64,000 nucleotides of DNA from Sphingopyxis sp. (GCF_016793825.1 NZ_JAEULM010000044.1:496001-560000); one strand, 5' to 3'; positions 26,317-34,753 are shown, counted from the first letter of the stretch. The notes: generated by a model from the sequence alone, not told the origin. Numbers and translations are program-made.

Positions 26317-27384
26317 TCAGAGCCCCAGCGGCCCGTGCGTCATCTTCGGCAGCACATGGCGCGCAAAAAGGTCGGCTTCGGCGGCATGGGGGTAACCCGA
26401 CAGGATGAATGCCTCGATCCCCATGTCCTGATAGCGGTTCAGCTTCGCCAGCACCTGATCGGGGTCGCCGACGATCGCGGCGCCGCAGCCCGAGCGGGCG
26501 CGGCCGACGCCGGTCCAGAGATTATCCTCGACATAGCCGTCGTCGGAAGCGGCCTCGCGGAGCGCGACCTGCGCGTTGACACCAAAGCTCTGCGAATCGA
26601 GCGATTTGGCCTTGATCGCCGCGCCCTTCTCCGCATCGAGCTTCGAGAGCAGGCGGTAGGCGGCGGTGCGCGCCTCGGCCTCGGTATCGCGAACGATCAT
26701 ATGCGCGCGGTAGCCGAACTTCAGCGTGCGACCGTAAGCGGCGGCACGCGCGGTCATGTCGGCGATGATCTCCTTCACCACCTCCTCGCGGTCGGGCCAC
26801 ATCAGGAAAACGTCGCAGCCCTTTGCGGCGGCGTCGCGTGCGGCGGGGGAAAGTCCGCCGAAATAGAGCGGCGGTGCCTTCCCGGACACCATGCCGATGC
26901 GCGCAGGTTCAAGCTTCAGCTTCCAGAACTCGCCATCATGGTCGAGCGCCTCACCGTTCAGCAGCGTCTTCAGGATATGCATCGCCTCGACCGTACGGCG
27001 ATAGCGCGGTTCGGACTCCATGGTCTCGCCGGGCATGTCCGACGAGATGATATTGACCGTCAGCCTGCCGCCCAGAATGCGATCGATCGTCGCGATCTGG
27101 CGCGCGAGCTGCGGCGGCCATGTTTCGCCGACGCGCACCGCCATCAGCAGGCGGATGCGTTTCACCATCGTCGCGATCGCCGCGGCGAAGGCGGTCGTGT
27201 CGATGCCGAGCGCATAGCCCGACGGCAGCAGGATATTGTCGAAGCCAAGGGTATCGGCCTGCACCACGATGTCGCGGCAATGCTCCCAGCTCGATTTGAG
27301 CATCGGGTCGGGGATGCCCAGAAATTCATAGTCGTCGTCGCAGAGCGCCGAAAACCAGCTCACTTCGCACGTACGATCGGTCAC
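26317..27384 (-). CDS. smoC: FMNH2-dependent sulfoquinovose monooxygenase (SmoC/SquD-like, SsuD family)
   Basis: A 355-residue bacterial luciferase-like flavin monooxygenase closest in pattern to alkanesulfonate monooxygenase SsuD. The stretch N-L-W-T-G-V-G-R-A-R-S-G-C-G and L-S-G-Y-P-H match SsuD Arg297 and Tyr331, and Y-R-A-H-M-I-V-R matches Arg226/His228. SsuD Cys54 is not conserved: S-G-Y-A-L-G stands in its place. The GTG start overlaps the aldo-keto reductase stop as GTGA with GGGGGAG eight bases upstream. An ATG 14 codons earlier lies inside the reductase gene and is less likely. The pairing with an AKR and a sulfoquinovosidase points to SQ desulfonation to 6-dehydroglucose plus sulfite. 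Confidence 0.85.
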   Translation of the reverse strand: MTDRTCEVSWFSALCDDDYEFLGIPDPMLKSSWEHCRDIVVQADTLGFDNILLPSGYALGIDTTAFAAAIATMVKRIRLLMAVRVGETWPPQLARQIATIDRILGGRLTVNIISSDMPGETMESEPRYRRTVEAMHILKTLLNGEALDHDGEFWKLKLEPARIGMVSGKAPPLYFGGLSPAARDAAAKGCDVFLMWPDREEVVKEIIADMTARAAAYGRTLKFGYRAHMIVRDTEAEARTAAYRLLSKLDAEKGAAIKAKSLDSQSFGVNAQVALREAASDDGYVEDNLWTGVGRARSGCGAAIVGDPDQVLAKLNRYQDMGIEAFILSGYPHAAEADLFARHVLPKMTHGPLGL

Positions 27385-28283
27385 GGTAAATTCTCCCCCA
27401 TCGATGTTTGCAGCACCGCGTACCATTCGGCGCGCGTCCAGCGCGGCGCGAAGGCTTGCGGGATTTCCTTGATCCGGTCGGGATTTTGGGTGCCGACGAT
27501 CGGGATCGGGCGCGCGGGATGCGCCATCACCCAGCTATAAGTCGCCGCGGCGCGCGAGACGCCGTACTCCGCCGCCTTCGCATCGAGCAGTCCAGCGACT
27601 GCGCGCGTGCGCTCGTCCGCCGGATCGCCGAGCCGGCCGCCGCCGAGCGGCGACCAGGCGAGGAGGCTCATCCCCTCCGCCATCGACTGATCGAAGATGC
27701 CATCGAAGAGCGGGTTCAGGTGAAGCGGGGAAAATTCGCTCTGATGGCTGACCACAGGAACCGGCAGGAATTTGGCGAGCGCCGCGGCCTGCGCGGTCGT
27801 GAAGTTCGACACGCCGATCGCACCGATCTTGCCCGCGCGGTGCGCGTCTTCGAGCGTGCGTGCAATTTCCTGCGGATGCGTGAGCAGGTCGGGACGATGA
27901 ATCTGCCACAATTCGACATGGTCGGTACGCAGGCGTTTCAGCGAGATATCGATCGCAGAGGTCAAATAGGAGGCACTGCTGTCATAAGGCACGCCAAGGA
28001 TGATCCCGCCCTTGGTCGCAAGGACCATCTTGTCACGCAGCGCAGGCGCTTCGGCGAAGACCTCACCCAGCAACGCTTCGGCCGAACCAAAACCCGCCGG
28101 CGTATCGCAGCCGTAAATGTCGGCGGTGTCGAACAGGGTCACGCCCGCTTCGAAAGCTGCATCGACGCGCGCCCGCGCCGTGGGGACATCGACACCGGCA
28201 AAGCGCCACATGCCCCAGGCAATGGGTGCGACTTTATGACCGGCAAGAGTCAAAGGGGTGGTGGCGGGAAGATAATCTGACAT
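27381..28283 (-). CDS. smoB: Aldo-keto reductase (6-dehydroglucose reductase, SmoB/SquF-like)
   Basis: An aldo-keto reductase of about 300 residues. The catalytic tetrad is visible: Asp and Tyr in F-D-T-A-D-I-Y-G, Lys in L-A-T-K-G-G, His in W-Q-I-H-R-P-D. The NADPH site contributes P-I-V-G-T-Q-N. In the SQ monooxygenase pathway this enzyme reduces 6-dehydroglucose to glucose. Three in-frame ATGs compete (28301, 28292, 28283). The two downstream ones fall within the LacI operator, and the only purine box, GGAG, lies between the first and second. I chose M-S-D-Y-L-P by resemblance to family N termini. The monooxygenase overlaps its stop by four bases. Confidence 0.85.
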   Translation of the reverse strand: MSDYLPATTPLTLAGHKVAPIAWGMWRFAGVDVPTARARVDAAFEAGVTLFDTADIYGCDTPAGFGSAEALLGEVFAEAPALRDKMVLATKGGIILGVPYDSSASYLTSAIDISLKRLRTDHVELWQIHRPDLLTHPQEIARTLEDAHRAGKIGAIGVSNFTTAQAAALAKFLPVPVVSHQSEFSPLHLNPLFDGIFDQSMAEGMSLLAWSPLGGGRLGDPADERTRAVAGLLDAKAAEYGVSRAAATYSWVMAHPARPIPIVGTQNPDRIKEIPQAFAPRWTRAEWYAVLQTSMGENLP

Positions 28284-28291
28284 CGCTGTCA
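28278..28291. promoter_or_regulatory. LacI-type operator at the aldo-keto reductase start
   Basis: TGACATCGCTGTCA has perfect TGACA/TGTCA arms around a central CG and is the best site of the set. It covers the candidate start codons of the reductase, so a bound repressor would block either initiation of transcription nearby or elongation. Confidence 0.85.
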
Positions 28292-28340
28292 TATACTCCA
28301 TAAGAGAGGTCGAGTGAAGCGGGTTTCTTATATGATCCCG

Positions 28341-29588
28341 TCAGTGGGCGAAAATCGGGGTATCGTCGATGCCATCCTCGTCGATCGCGACGATCCGGGG
28401 CAGGATGAGATGAATTACCGCGAGCGCTACGAGGTAGGTGAAGGCGCAGATGAGCATCATCGGCAGATAGCCCCTGCCTGTGTCGAGCGACCAGCCCGCG
28501 AACTCGATCATCGCCATGCCCGACAGATTGCCCGCGAAAGCGCCGATGCCGATTGCCGATCCCACGATGCGCGCCGGGAAAACGTCGGTCGTAAGGCCGA
28601 AGAGATTGGTCGAAAATCCCTGGTGCGCGAACAGCGCCAGCCCCAGGATCATCGCGGCGATCCATGCGCTGTCCACACCGACCAGCGACGGCACGGGGAG
28701 GATCAGCAGCGCATAGAGGAGCATCGTCGTCTTGCGCGCGGCATTCACAGTCCACCCGCGCGCCATCAGCCAGGACGGCAGGACGCCACCGGTAATTCCG
28801 CCCAGTGCCGCCATGAAATAGACAAAGGCGACAGGCAACCCCAACGTCCCCTGCGTCAGACCAAAGACGCGGTGGAACAGATCGGGCATGAAGAAAAGCA
28901 GGAACCACCAGACCTGATCGGTGAGCGCCTTGCCAAGTATGACGGCCCATTGCCGGCGATCGCGCAAGAGGCTGCTCCACGCGATCTTCGGTGCAGCCGC
29001 ATCCGCCGCGGCGTTAGGTTGCTCAGGAATGCGGACAGCAAGCCAGACGACGACCCAGACGAGGCCGAGCCCCCCGGCGATCAGAAAGGTCGCCTGCCAA
29101 CCCCACATCATCGCCATCAAGGGAATGAGCAAGGGCGTGAGGATCGCGCCGACATTGGGCGCGATCCCCCCAAGGCCAAGAACGAAGCTTCGCTCCTTCG
29201 CGTTGAAATAGGTCGCGGCCGTCTTGACCGCAGCGGGGGTGCCGATCGATTCGGCGGCGCCGAGCACGGCGCGCGATGTCACGAAGCCTGCCACGGTCGA
29301 TGCGAAGGCGTGAGCCATCCCGGCCAGGCTCCAGATCCCTACCCCGATAGCGAAACCCCAGCGCAGGCCTACCTTGTCGATGAACCAGCCGGTACCGAGA
29401 AAGGCGAGCGCCGCGGCGAACTGGAAGGCCGAGGCCATGTGACTGTAATCGCGGTCGGACCAGTCGAACTCCACCTGCAACGTGGGCTTGAGGAGCGCGA
29501 GAATCTGGCGATCGACATAATTGAGAACGATGGCAACGAAGACGAGCCCCACCACCAGCCAGCGGCGCCGATCGGCGTGCGTCGTCAC
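28341..29588 (-). CDS. MFS transporter, anion:cation symporter (ExuT-like), candidate SQ importer
   Basis: A 415-residue permease with twelve helices. N-Y-V-D-R-Q-I-L-A-L-L-K in helix 1 and R-A-V-L-G-A-A-E-S in helix 4 are typical of the hexuronate/ACS family that carries organic anions. The GTG at 29588 (M-T-T-H-A-D-R-R-R-W) has GGGGGAGAG just before it. The frame is open to an ATG at 29642, but that one lies in the operator and lacks a ribosome-binding site. The gene is followed by the reductase and monooxygenase on the same strand. SQ, a sugar sulfonate anion, is a reasonable substrate. Confidence 0.86.
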   Translation of the reverse strand: MTTHADRRRWLVVGLVFVAIVLNYVDRQILALLKPTLQVEFDWSDRDYSHMASAFQFAAALAFLGTGWFIDKVGLRWGFAIGVGIWSLAGMAHAFASTVAGFVTSRAVLGAAESIGTPAAVKTAATYFNAKERSFVLGLGGIAPNVGAILTPLLIPLMAMMWGWQATFLIAGGLGLVWVVVWLAVRIPEQPNAAADAAAPKIAWSSLLRDRRQWAVILGKALTDQVWWFLLFFMPDLFHRVFGLTQGTLGLPVAFVYFMAALGGITGGVLPSWLMARGWTVNAARKTTMLLYALLILPVPSLVGVDSAWIAAMILGLALFAHQGFSTNLFGLTTDVFPARIVGSAIGIGAFAGNLSGMAMIEFAGWSLDTGRGYLPMMLICAFTYLVALAVIHLILPRIVAIDEDGIDDTPIFAH

Positions 29589-29627
29589 GTTGCTCTCCCC
29601 CGAGTCTCTATCTCTGTCCTTGAAATA

Positions 29628-29641
29628 AGATAACGCTGTCA
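29628..29641. promoter_or_regulatory. LacI-type operator upstream of the MFS transporter
   Basis: AGATAACGCTGTCA (gene strand TGACAGCGTTATCT) keeps one perfect TGACA arm and the shared TATGACAGCG 10-mer, with two mismatches in the other arm. It lies 40 bases before the GTG start and 48 bases after the lacI-type gene. Confidence 0.7.
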
Positions 29642-29688
29642 TACGCGAAAAGACAGCCCTTTTTCTTGTCGCTCGGGCAAAAAAGGAG

Positions 29689-30693
29689 TTATGCCTGCGG
29701 CGGCGCTGTCGAGCCGCGCACGATCAGTTCGTGCGGCAGTTGCCGCCGCTCGATCGTCTCGCCGAATTCAAGCAGCAGGTCCGCCGCGGCATAGCCTAGG
29801 TCGCGGATCGGTTGGCGGATCGTCGTCAGCGATGGCCAGACGACCTGCGCGAGATCGGTGTCGTCAAAGCCCGCGACCGACAGACGATCCGGAACCCGAA
29901 TGCCCATGCGGTGCGCCGCGGCGAGGACGCCCGCCGCCATTTCGTCGCTGCTCGCGAAGATCGCGGTCGGCGGATCGTCCAGCGCCAGCAGCGCGTCCGC
30001 CGCGGCCGCGCCCGACTGAAAATCGAACTGGCCCGGAAACACAAGCGTCGCATCGAATCCGATCCCCGCGCGCTGCAACGCCTGACGATAGCCCGTCAAT
30101 CGCTGCCCGCTTGCGAAATAATTGGCGTGCCCGGTGACCAGCCCGATGCGGCGGTGGCCGAGCGAGATCAGATAGGCGGTCATGTCGTCTGCCGCCTGGA
30201 CGTTGTCGATGTAAACCGCTGACGTCGCTGTCAAATCGGTCCCCGGCTGGACGCGCACGACCGGGATCTTGCGGCGGAACAGTTCGGCGAGCGCGGTGCC
30301 GACGTCGGTCACCGGCGGGGTCATGATGATGCCATCGAGCTGCGCCTGATCGATCAGCGCACCGATGTCGTCGATCAACCCCGGCGAGTTCACGTCGCAC
30401 GGCTGGATGATCATGCGAAAATTCGCCTCGCGGCAGCGTTGCCCGACCCCGGCCTGCATGTTGAAGATATAATAGGGGCTGGGATTGTCGTGGATCAGCC
30501 CAATCTGGAATGAGCGTTTGCCGGCGAGCGTGCGCGCGGCGAGACTGGGGTGGTAATTGAGGCGCGCGACTGCTTCCTCGACCTTTTGCCGCATGTCGTC
30601 GCTGACATAGCGTTCCTTGTTGAGAACGCGCGACACGGTCTTGATCGACACGCCGGCGACGCGCGAGACATCCTTGATCGTCGCCCGGGTCAT
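29689..30693 (-). CDS. LacI-family transcriptional repressor of the SQ locus
   Basis: A 334-residue LacI/GalR protein. The DNA-binding helix reads T-I-K-D-V-S-R-V-A-G-V-S-I-K-T-V-S-R-V-L (residues 5-24) and a hinge helix contains L-A-A-R-T-L-A-G-K-R. A sugar-binding-protein-like effector domain follows. The ATG at 30693 and a TTG two codons earlier are both possible; GGAG sits five bases before the TTG. Four nearby sites with the same half-site make this protein their likely ligand, with SQ or a derivative as inducer. It lies 5' of the MFS-reductase-monooxygenase run on the same strand. Confidence 0.9.
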   Translation of the reverse strand: MTRATIKDVSRVAGVSIKTVSRVLNKERYVSDDMRQKVEEAVARLNYHPSLAARTLAGKRSFQIGLIHDNPSPYYIFNMQAGVGQRCREANFRMIIQPCDVNSPGLIDDIGALIDQAQLDGIIMTPPVTDVGTALAELFRRKIPVVRVQPGTDLTATSAVYIDNVQAADDMTAYLISLGHRRIGLVTGHANYFASGQRLTGYRQALQRAGIGFDATLVFPGQFDFQSGAAAADALLALDDPPTAIFASSDEMAAGVLAAAHRMGIRVPDRLSVAGFDDTDLAQVVWPSLTTIRQPIRDLGYAAADLLLEFGETIERRQLPHELIVRGSTAPPQA

Positions 30694-30841
30694 GCGCAAT
30701 TGCGCTCCGCCCCGGCAAGAGCAATCGACTTCACGGCTCCGTTCCCCTGCTGGCCATCGTTGGCTTGCTTAGGCGCGCCGACAGCCATTCCGCAAGAGAA
30801 GCCTTGCGCGCTTCCCCTGCTCCGGATTATGGCACATTGAT

Positions 30842-31942
30842 ATGACAGCGTTAGACAGAAATGCCGAAACATCGATGCGCCACGCGCATTGGAACAATCT
30901 GCCAAGCGGCGGCGACCTGTTCGGCGAACTGCATCTGGCACAGGTCAAGGCCGGAGCGGCGCCGAAGGGTAGCCTCTTTCCCGGGCTTGCCGCCTGCGCG
31001 GCAGGATCCGCTGCCGCAGCATGGCTGTCCGACCATTATGGCTTTCCGATCATCCTGCTTGGCTTGCTTGTCGGCTTGTCGCTCAATTTCATCTCGACCA
31101 ACGAGGCGACGCATCGCGGCCTCGATTTCGCGTCGCGAACCTTCCTGCGCATCGGCATCGTCGTACTGGGGCTGCAGGTGACGTTCGCACAGATCGCCGT
31201 GCTGGGGCCGGTTCCGTTCGGCGCGCTGCTGGTCGTGATGGCGCTGACGATGGGCGCGGGGCTCCTCGGCGCGCGGATTGCGGGTCAGTCTTCGTACGCC
31301 GGGCTACTTGCAGGCGGAGCGACGGCGATCTGCGGCGCGAGCGCAGCGCTCGCTCTCTATGGCGTGATCGGCAAACAGCGGCTGTCGCAGGCGCAATTCG
31401 CGCTGACACTGGTCGGCATCTCGCTCGCAAGCGCGCTCGCGATGACGATCTATCCCCTGCTCGCCGGCCAATTTGGGCTCAGTGACAAACAGGCCGGTTT
31501 CCTGATCGGCGCGTCGATCCACGACGTCGCGCAGGCGATCGGCGGGGGTTACGCCTTTTCCGACGCAGCCGGCGCAAGTGCGACCATCGTCAAGCTCGCG
31601 CGCGTCGCACTGCTTGCGCCTGTGGTCGCGCTCGTCAGCCTGTTGCTCAAGCCCGAGAGGAGCGGCGACACGCACTTTTGGCGCCGCCTTGCCCTTCCTT
31701 GGTTCATTCTGGCCTTTCTGGCTGTCGTGACGCTGAATAGCGTCATTTCCGTTCCCGATACGGCGCGCGACTGGGCGCTGACGGGATCGAAGGCGTTGCT
31801 GCTGCTCGCGGTCACCGCAACGGCGATGCGCACACGGCTCGACCTGCTGCTCGAAATGGGCTGGCGTGCGGCGATTCCGGTGGCGCTGGCGACGTTGACC
31901 AGCTTTGGGGTCGCACTGTTCTTTGCCTTTACCCTTGGATAG
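30842..31942 (+). CDS. YeiH/UPF0324-family sulfate (sulfite) exporter
   Basis: A 366-residue membrane protein of the YeiH family (Cons_hypoth698), which includes the TauZ/SuyZ carriers co-encoded with sulfonate degradation. It has about ten hydrophobic helices. Conserved stretches are G-G-A-T-A-I-C-G-A-S-A-A near residue 155 and G-A-S-I-H-D-V-A-Q-A-I-G-G-G near 230. Oxidative cleavage of SQ releases sulfite, so an exporter fits. The ATG at 30842 lies in the operator with no ribosome-binding site; M-R-H-A-H-W at 30875 is an alternative start. It diverges from the lacI-type gene. Confidence 0.87.
   Translation: MTALDRNAETSMRHAHWNNLPSGGDLFGELHLAQVKAGAAPKGSLFPGLAACAAGSAAAAWLSDHYGFPIILLGLLVGLSLNFISTNEATHRGLDFASRTFLRIGIVVLGLQVTFAQIAVLGPVPFGALLVVMALTMGAGLLGARIAGQSSYAGLLAGGATAICGASAALALYGVIGKQRLSQAQFALTLVGISLASALAMTIYPLLAGQFGLSDKQAGFLIGASIHDVAQAIGGGYAFSDAAGASATIVKLARVALLAPVVALVSLLLKPERSGDTHFWRRLALPWFILAFLAVVTLNSVISVPDTARDWALTGSKALLLLAVTATAMRTRLDLLLEMGWRAAIPVALATLTSFGVALFFAFTLG
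30843..30856. promoter_or_regulatory. LacI-type half operator before the exporter
   Basis: TGACAGCGTTAGAC shares TATGACAGCG with the other sites and has the same orientation relative to its gene, but the second arm is degenerate. It may be a weak site. Confidence 0.55.
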
Positions 31943-31975
31943 CGGCGAGCCCAGCACGCCAGACCACGCCGCCGA

Positions 31976-32470
31976 TTACAGGATTTCGAAGATGCTATAG
32001 ATCGGGCCCGCAGGCCGCCGGTGGCCGATACCGACCGCGACAATCCGGTTGAGCCATTCGTAACGGGGATCGACGGTTGCGAAACGAGGCGACGTACGAA
32101 AATAATAGTCGGACGGTTCGACAGGCTCGCCGCGTGCGAGCCGCGCCATGACCGTTGGCGGGCCGACGCGGATGCCGGTATAATCCATTGCGATCACCGC
32201 GTCGTCGTCGGTGCGCAGCACGACCCGCGCGTCAAGCAAAAGAGCGCCATCCGCGCGCAATATCTGCCAGTCGGTCCCGCCTGAAAACACCTCGCCCGAC
32301 AGACGCTCGCCCCTGAAGTGCCCAGCACCAATATCGCCGACCCGCCGGTCGATGCCCGCAGGGCCGCCGATCAAGTGCGTCCGATCGACCCCGATCTCCA
32401 TCACGAACAGCGGGCGCGTCCTCGGCGGGCCAAGCGCGGTAAAGGCCGTGTCCAGATCACCCAAGACCAT
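31976..32470 (-). CDS. DUF3237 family protein
   Basis: A 164-residue cytoplasmic protein of the DUF3237 (UPF0311) family. Recognisable parts are P-L-F-V-M-E-I-G-V-D, the G-G-T-D-W-Q-I-L-R-A-D-G centre and the ending Y-E-W-L-N-R-I-V-A-V-G-I-G. The family is a small beta-barrel of unknown function that often sits beside catabolic oxidoreductases. Its ATG lies within the last codons of the nitronate monooxygenase gene (14-base overlap), so the two form a pair. Confidence 0.85.
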   Translation of the reverse strand: MVLGDLDTAFTALGPPRTRPLFVMEIGVDRTHLIGGPAGIDRRVGDIGAGHFRGERLSGEVFSGGTDWQILRADGALLLDARVVLRTDDDAVIAMDYTGIRVGPPTVMARLARGEPVEPSDYYFRTSPRFATVDPRYEWLNRIVAVGIGHRRPAGPIYSIFEIL

Positions 32471-33542
32471 TCTCCGCTGCCATCGCCTGCGCTATCTCCG
32501 CCGCGAGTACAGCGACCAGATCGGCAGTGGACATCGCACGCGCCATCGGCGCACCCTGCCCTGCCCATTGCGCTCCGAACCCATAATCGCCACGCGCCTT
32601 AGCTGCCGCATGCAGCGATTTCCCCAGGTCATAGGCGATCGGATAGGCGGGAATGTCGCCCGACGGGGTTTCGGCATCGAGCGCCGCAAAGCGGTTGCCG
32701 AGGATGCGTGCCGGCCGGCCCGACACCGCGCGGACCATCGAGGTAATCCGCGCTGCGTCGCTGGCGAGTGCGGTACGATAACCCGCGTCGGCGAGGCTTT
32801 CATCGCTCACGACAAACGCCGTTCCAAGTTGGGCCGCCGATGCACCGCTCTTCAGCGCCGCGACGATCGCTGCGCCATCCATGAGCCCGCCCGCGGCGAT
32901 AATGGGCAGATCGATCGCGCCGACAAGGCGGCGCGTCAGTTCCAGCGTACCAAGCCGATCGTCGGGGCCATCGGGATCGAATATCCCGCGGTGCCCTCCC
33001 GCCTCCCATCCCTGCGCGACGATCGCATCGATCCCTGCGGCGACGATCCGCTCGGCTTCTGCGAGGCTGGTCGCCGAAGCGAGGAGGACAATTCCGGCCG
33101 CGCGCAGGGCGCTGATCGCATCGGCATCCGGCAGGCCGAAATGGAAACTGACAACCGCCGGCCGCGCGTCGATCAGCATCCGCAACATGGCGTCATCGGT
33201 CACAAAGCTATGGTAGATTTCGCGCAGCGACTCGGGAGGCAACGCGCCGAATTCGACAAACAGCGGACGAAAGGTTTCGATCCAGCGGCGTTCGACTACC
33301 TCGTCGGCGACGGCCGGGCGGTGGCAAAAAAGATTGACGTTGAACGGTGCGCTCGTCCGCGCCCGCACGTCGGCAATCATGCCACGGGCGCCAGTCGCAT
33401 CCGTAGCGCCGACGCCGATCGATCCCAACGCCCCCGCTTCGCTCGCCGCCGCCGCCATGGCGGGCGACGACACCCCTGCCATTGGCGCCTGGATGATCGG
33501 CAAACGAATGCCGAGCAACGAGAGCAGGTCGCGGGCAGGCAT
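32457..33542 (-). CDS. Nitronate monooxygenase family flavoprotein
   Basis: A 361-residue TIM-barrel FMN protein of the NMO/2-nitropropane dioxygenase family. The N terminus carries L-P-I-I-Q-A-P-M-A-G-V-S, the flavin region Q-G-W-E-A-G-G-H-R-G, and I-A-A-G-G-L-M-D-G-A-A-I and Q-L-G-T-A-F complete the pattern. The His of G-G-H-R-G is the usual catalytic base. I start it at M-P-A-R-D-L-L, seven bases after AAGGGG. It would oxidise alkyl nitronates or a related substrate and is probably not part of SQ metabolism. Confidence 0.88.
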   Translation of the reverse strand: MPARDLLSLLGIRLPIIQAPMAGVSSPAMAAAASEAGALGSIGVGATDATGARGMIADVRARTSAPFNVNLFCHRPAVADEVVERRWIETFRPLFVEFGALPPESLREIYHSFVTDDAMLRMLIDARPAVVSFHFGLPDADAISALRAAGIVLLASATSLAEAERIVAAGIDAIVAQGWEAGGHRGIFDPDGPDDRLGTLELTRRLVGAIDLPIIAAGGLMDGAAIVAALKSGASAAQLGTAFVVSDESLADAGYRTALASDAARITSMVRAVSGRPARILGNRFAALDAETPSGDIPAYPIAYDLGKSLHAAAKARGDYGFGAQWAGQGAPMARAMSTADLVAVLAAEIAQAMAAENGLG

Positions 33543-33804
33543 CGTCATTCCCCTTGTTCGCAATGCCGACCGGACAGCAGGCCCCGATCCTATATGATAG
33601 CCGCGACGGCGGAAGAACAGGTTTCCTCAGGGTGCGGCGGAGACAGGATTTGAATCATTCTTCAGAAAAATGGATTGCTCTTCGTTTCCATCGGTTATCT
33701 TCCATCAGCGCTCCCGAAAGGCCTTAATAATGCCGGCCGGAACAGTCCCTGAAATCAGGCGTGGAATGCGCGACCTCTGCTCATACTGTCATCAACGGGT
33801 CTTC

Positions 33805-34692
33805 TTACAGGCTGATATGACCTTGCAAGACAGGAACACATGACCCGCTCAAAGTCGCCATTATTCCATCTGCGGTGCGATAGGCCTCAACGCGCAATTG
33901 GCTTGGCCGCCCCATTTCGACACCCTGATGAATAGCGAAATTGGCCCTCTCGGTTTCCGGCTCCAGTGAAAGAAGAAAACAGGCAAGGGGCACATTTGCG
34001 CTACCGGTTGCCGGGTCTTCCCATGTCCCCGCCAGTGGTGCGAACATGCGTGCGCTTAACGTTCGCCCCTCTCTTGAATAGACATGAACCGGGAAACACC
34101 CTGCCATCTCGGGATGAGCCGCCGCGGCAGCGCGAAAGGCCTCAAGGTTGGGCATGCAGCGCCGCAGGGCATCATGTGAGAGTTCGGCTATGGCATATGG
34201 AGTGCCGCTTGAAACGAAGATCGGCGGATGGCTTGCCATCATCACATCTTGCGGTTTCAGACTCAATAGGCGGCCGATCAGTTCGGGCTCAAATGTATCA
34301 CCAATCTTGAGCGGCTGGGGAGCCGCGATCGTGACCGACGTCAGCTGTCCATCGCTTTGCCGGTCGATCCTTACGTCGATGATGCCCGCCGGTATTTCGA
34401 ATTTCGCATGGCTCAGTTCGGGCTGTTGACTGGCAAGTGCGAAAGCTGTCCCCACCATCGGATGACCTGCAAAAGCCATCTCGGCAGTGCAGTTGAAAAT
34501 GCGGATACGCGCGGTGTTCGCTGGATTGGCTGGTGGCAGCACGAACGTGGTTTCACTCAGATTGAATTCCGATGCGACGGCCTGCATCGTCGCGGTGTCC
34601 AGATTTTCGCCGCCCATGACGACGGCTAGCGGATTTCCGCCAAAGCGCTCGTCGGTAAACACATCAACTGTGGTGAATGGATATGTCATCAT
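33805..34692 (-). CDS. PhzF-family isomerase/epimerase
   Basis: A 295-residue PhzF protein with the diaminopimelate-epimerase-like fold. V-D-V-F-T-D-E-R-F-G-G-N-P-L-A-V and E-M-A-F-A-G-H-P-M-V-G-T-A are the two family signatures. The acid Glu in L-S-E-T-T-F is the equivalent of the PhzF catalytic residue. D-P-A-T-G-S-A-N closes the domain. GGAGG precedes the ATG. It diverges from the ArsR gene, 59 bases apart. The physiological reaction is unknown. Confidence 0.88.
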   Translation of the reverse strand: MMTYPFTTVDVFTDERFGGNPLAVVMGGENLDTATMQAVASEFNLSETTFVLPPANPANTARIRIFNCTAEMAFAGHPMVGTAFALASQQPELSHAKFEIPAGIIDVRIDRQSDGQLTSVTIAAPQPLKIGDTFEPELIGRLLSLKPQDVMMASHPPIFVSSGTPYAIAELSHDALRRCMPNLEAFRAAAAAHPEMAGCFPVHVYSREGRTLSARMFAPLAGTWEDPATGSANVPLACFLLSLEPETERANFAIHQGVEMGRPSQLRVEAYRTADGIMATLSGSCVPVLQGHISL

Positions 34693-34723
34693 TCTTCGCC
34701 TCCGATTCCCCCGTGATTGACAT

Positions 34724-34753
34724 ATATTTCGTTGATTGGCAAACTAACGATAT
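34724..34753. promoter_or_regulatory. Promoter and dyad between PhzF and ArsR genes
   Basis: A TTGACA hexamer (34718-34723) is followed by an imperfect inverted repeat ATATTTCGTT...AACGATAT spanning 34724-34753. The dyad ends at the ArsR start codon, the usual place for an ArsR autoregulatory site. Confidence 0.5.

Noticed and set aside
28314-29633. 439-codon plus-strand frame opposite the MFS transporter
   Set aside because: Hydrophilic, Arg-rich translation mirroring a twelve-helix permease on the minus strand.
32211-33653. 480-codon plus-strand frame opposite the nitronate monooxygenase
   Set aside because: No motif, and the minus-strand gene is complete with its flavin and His signatures.
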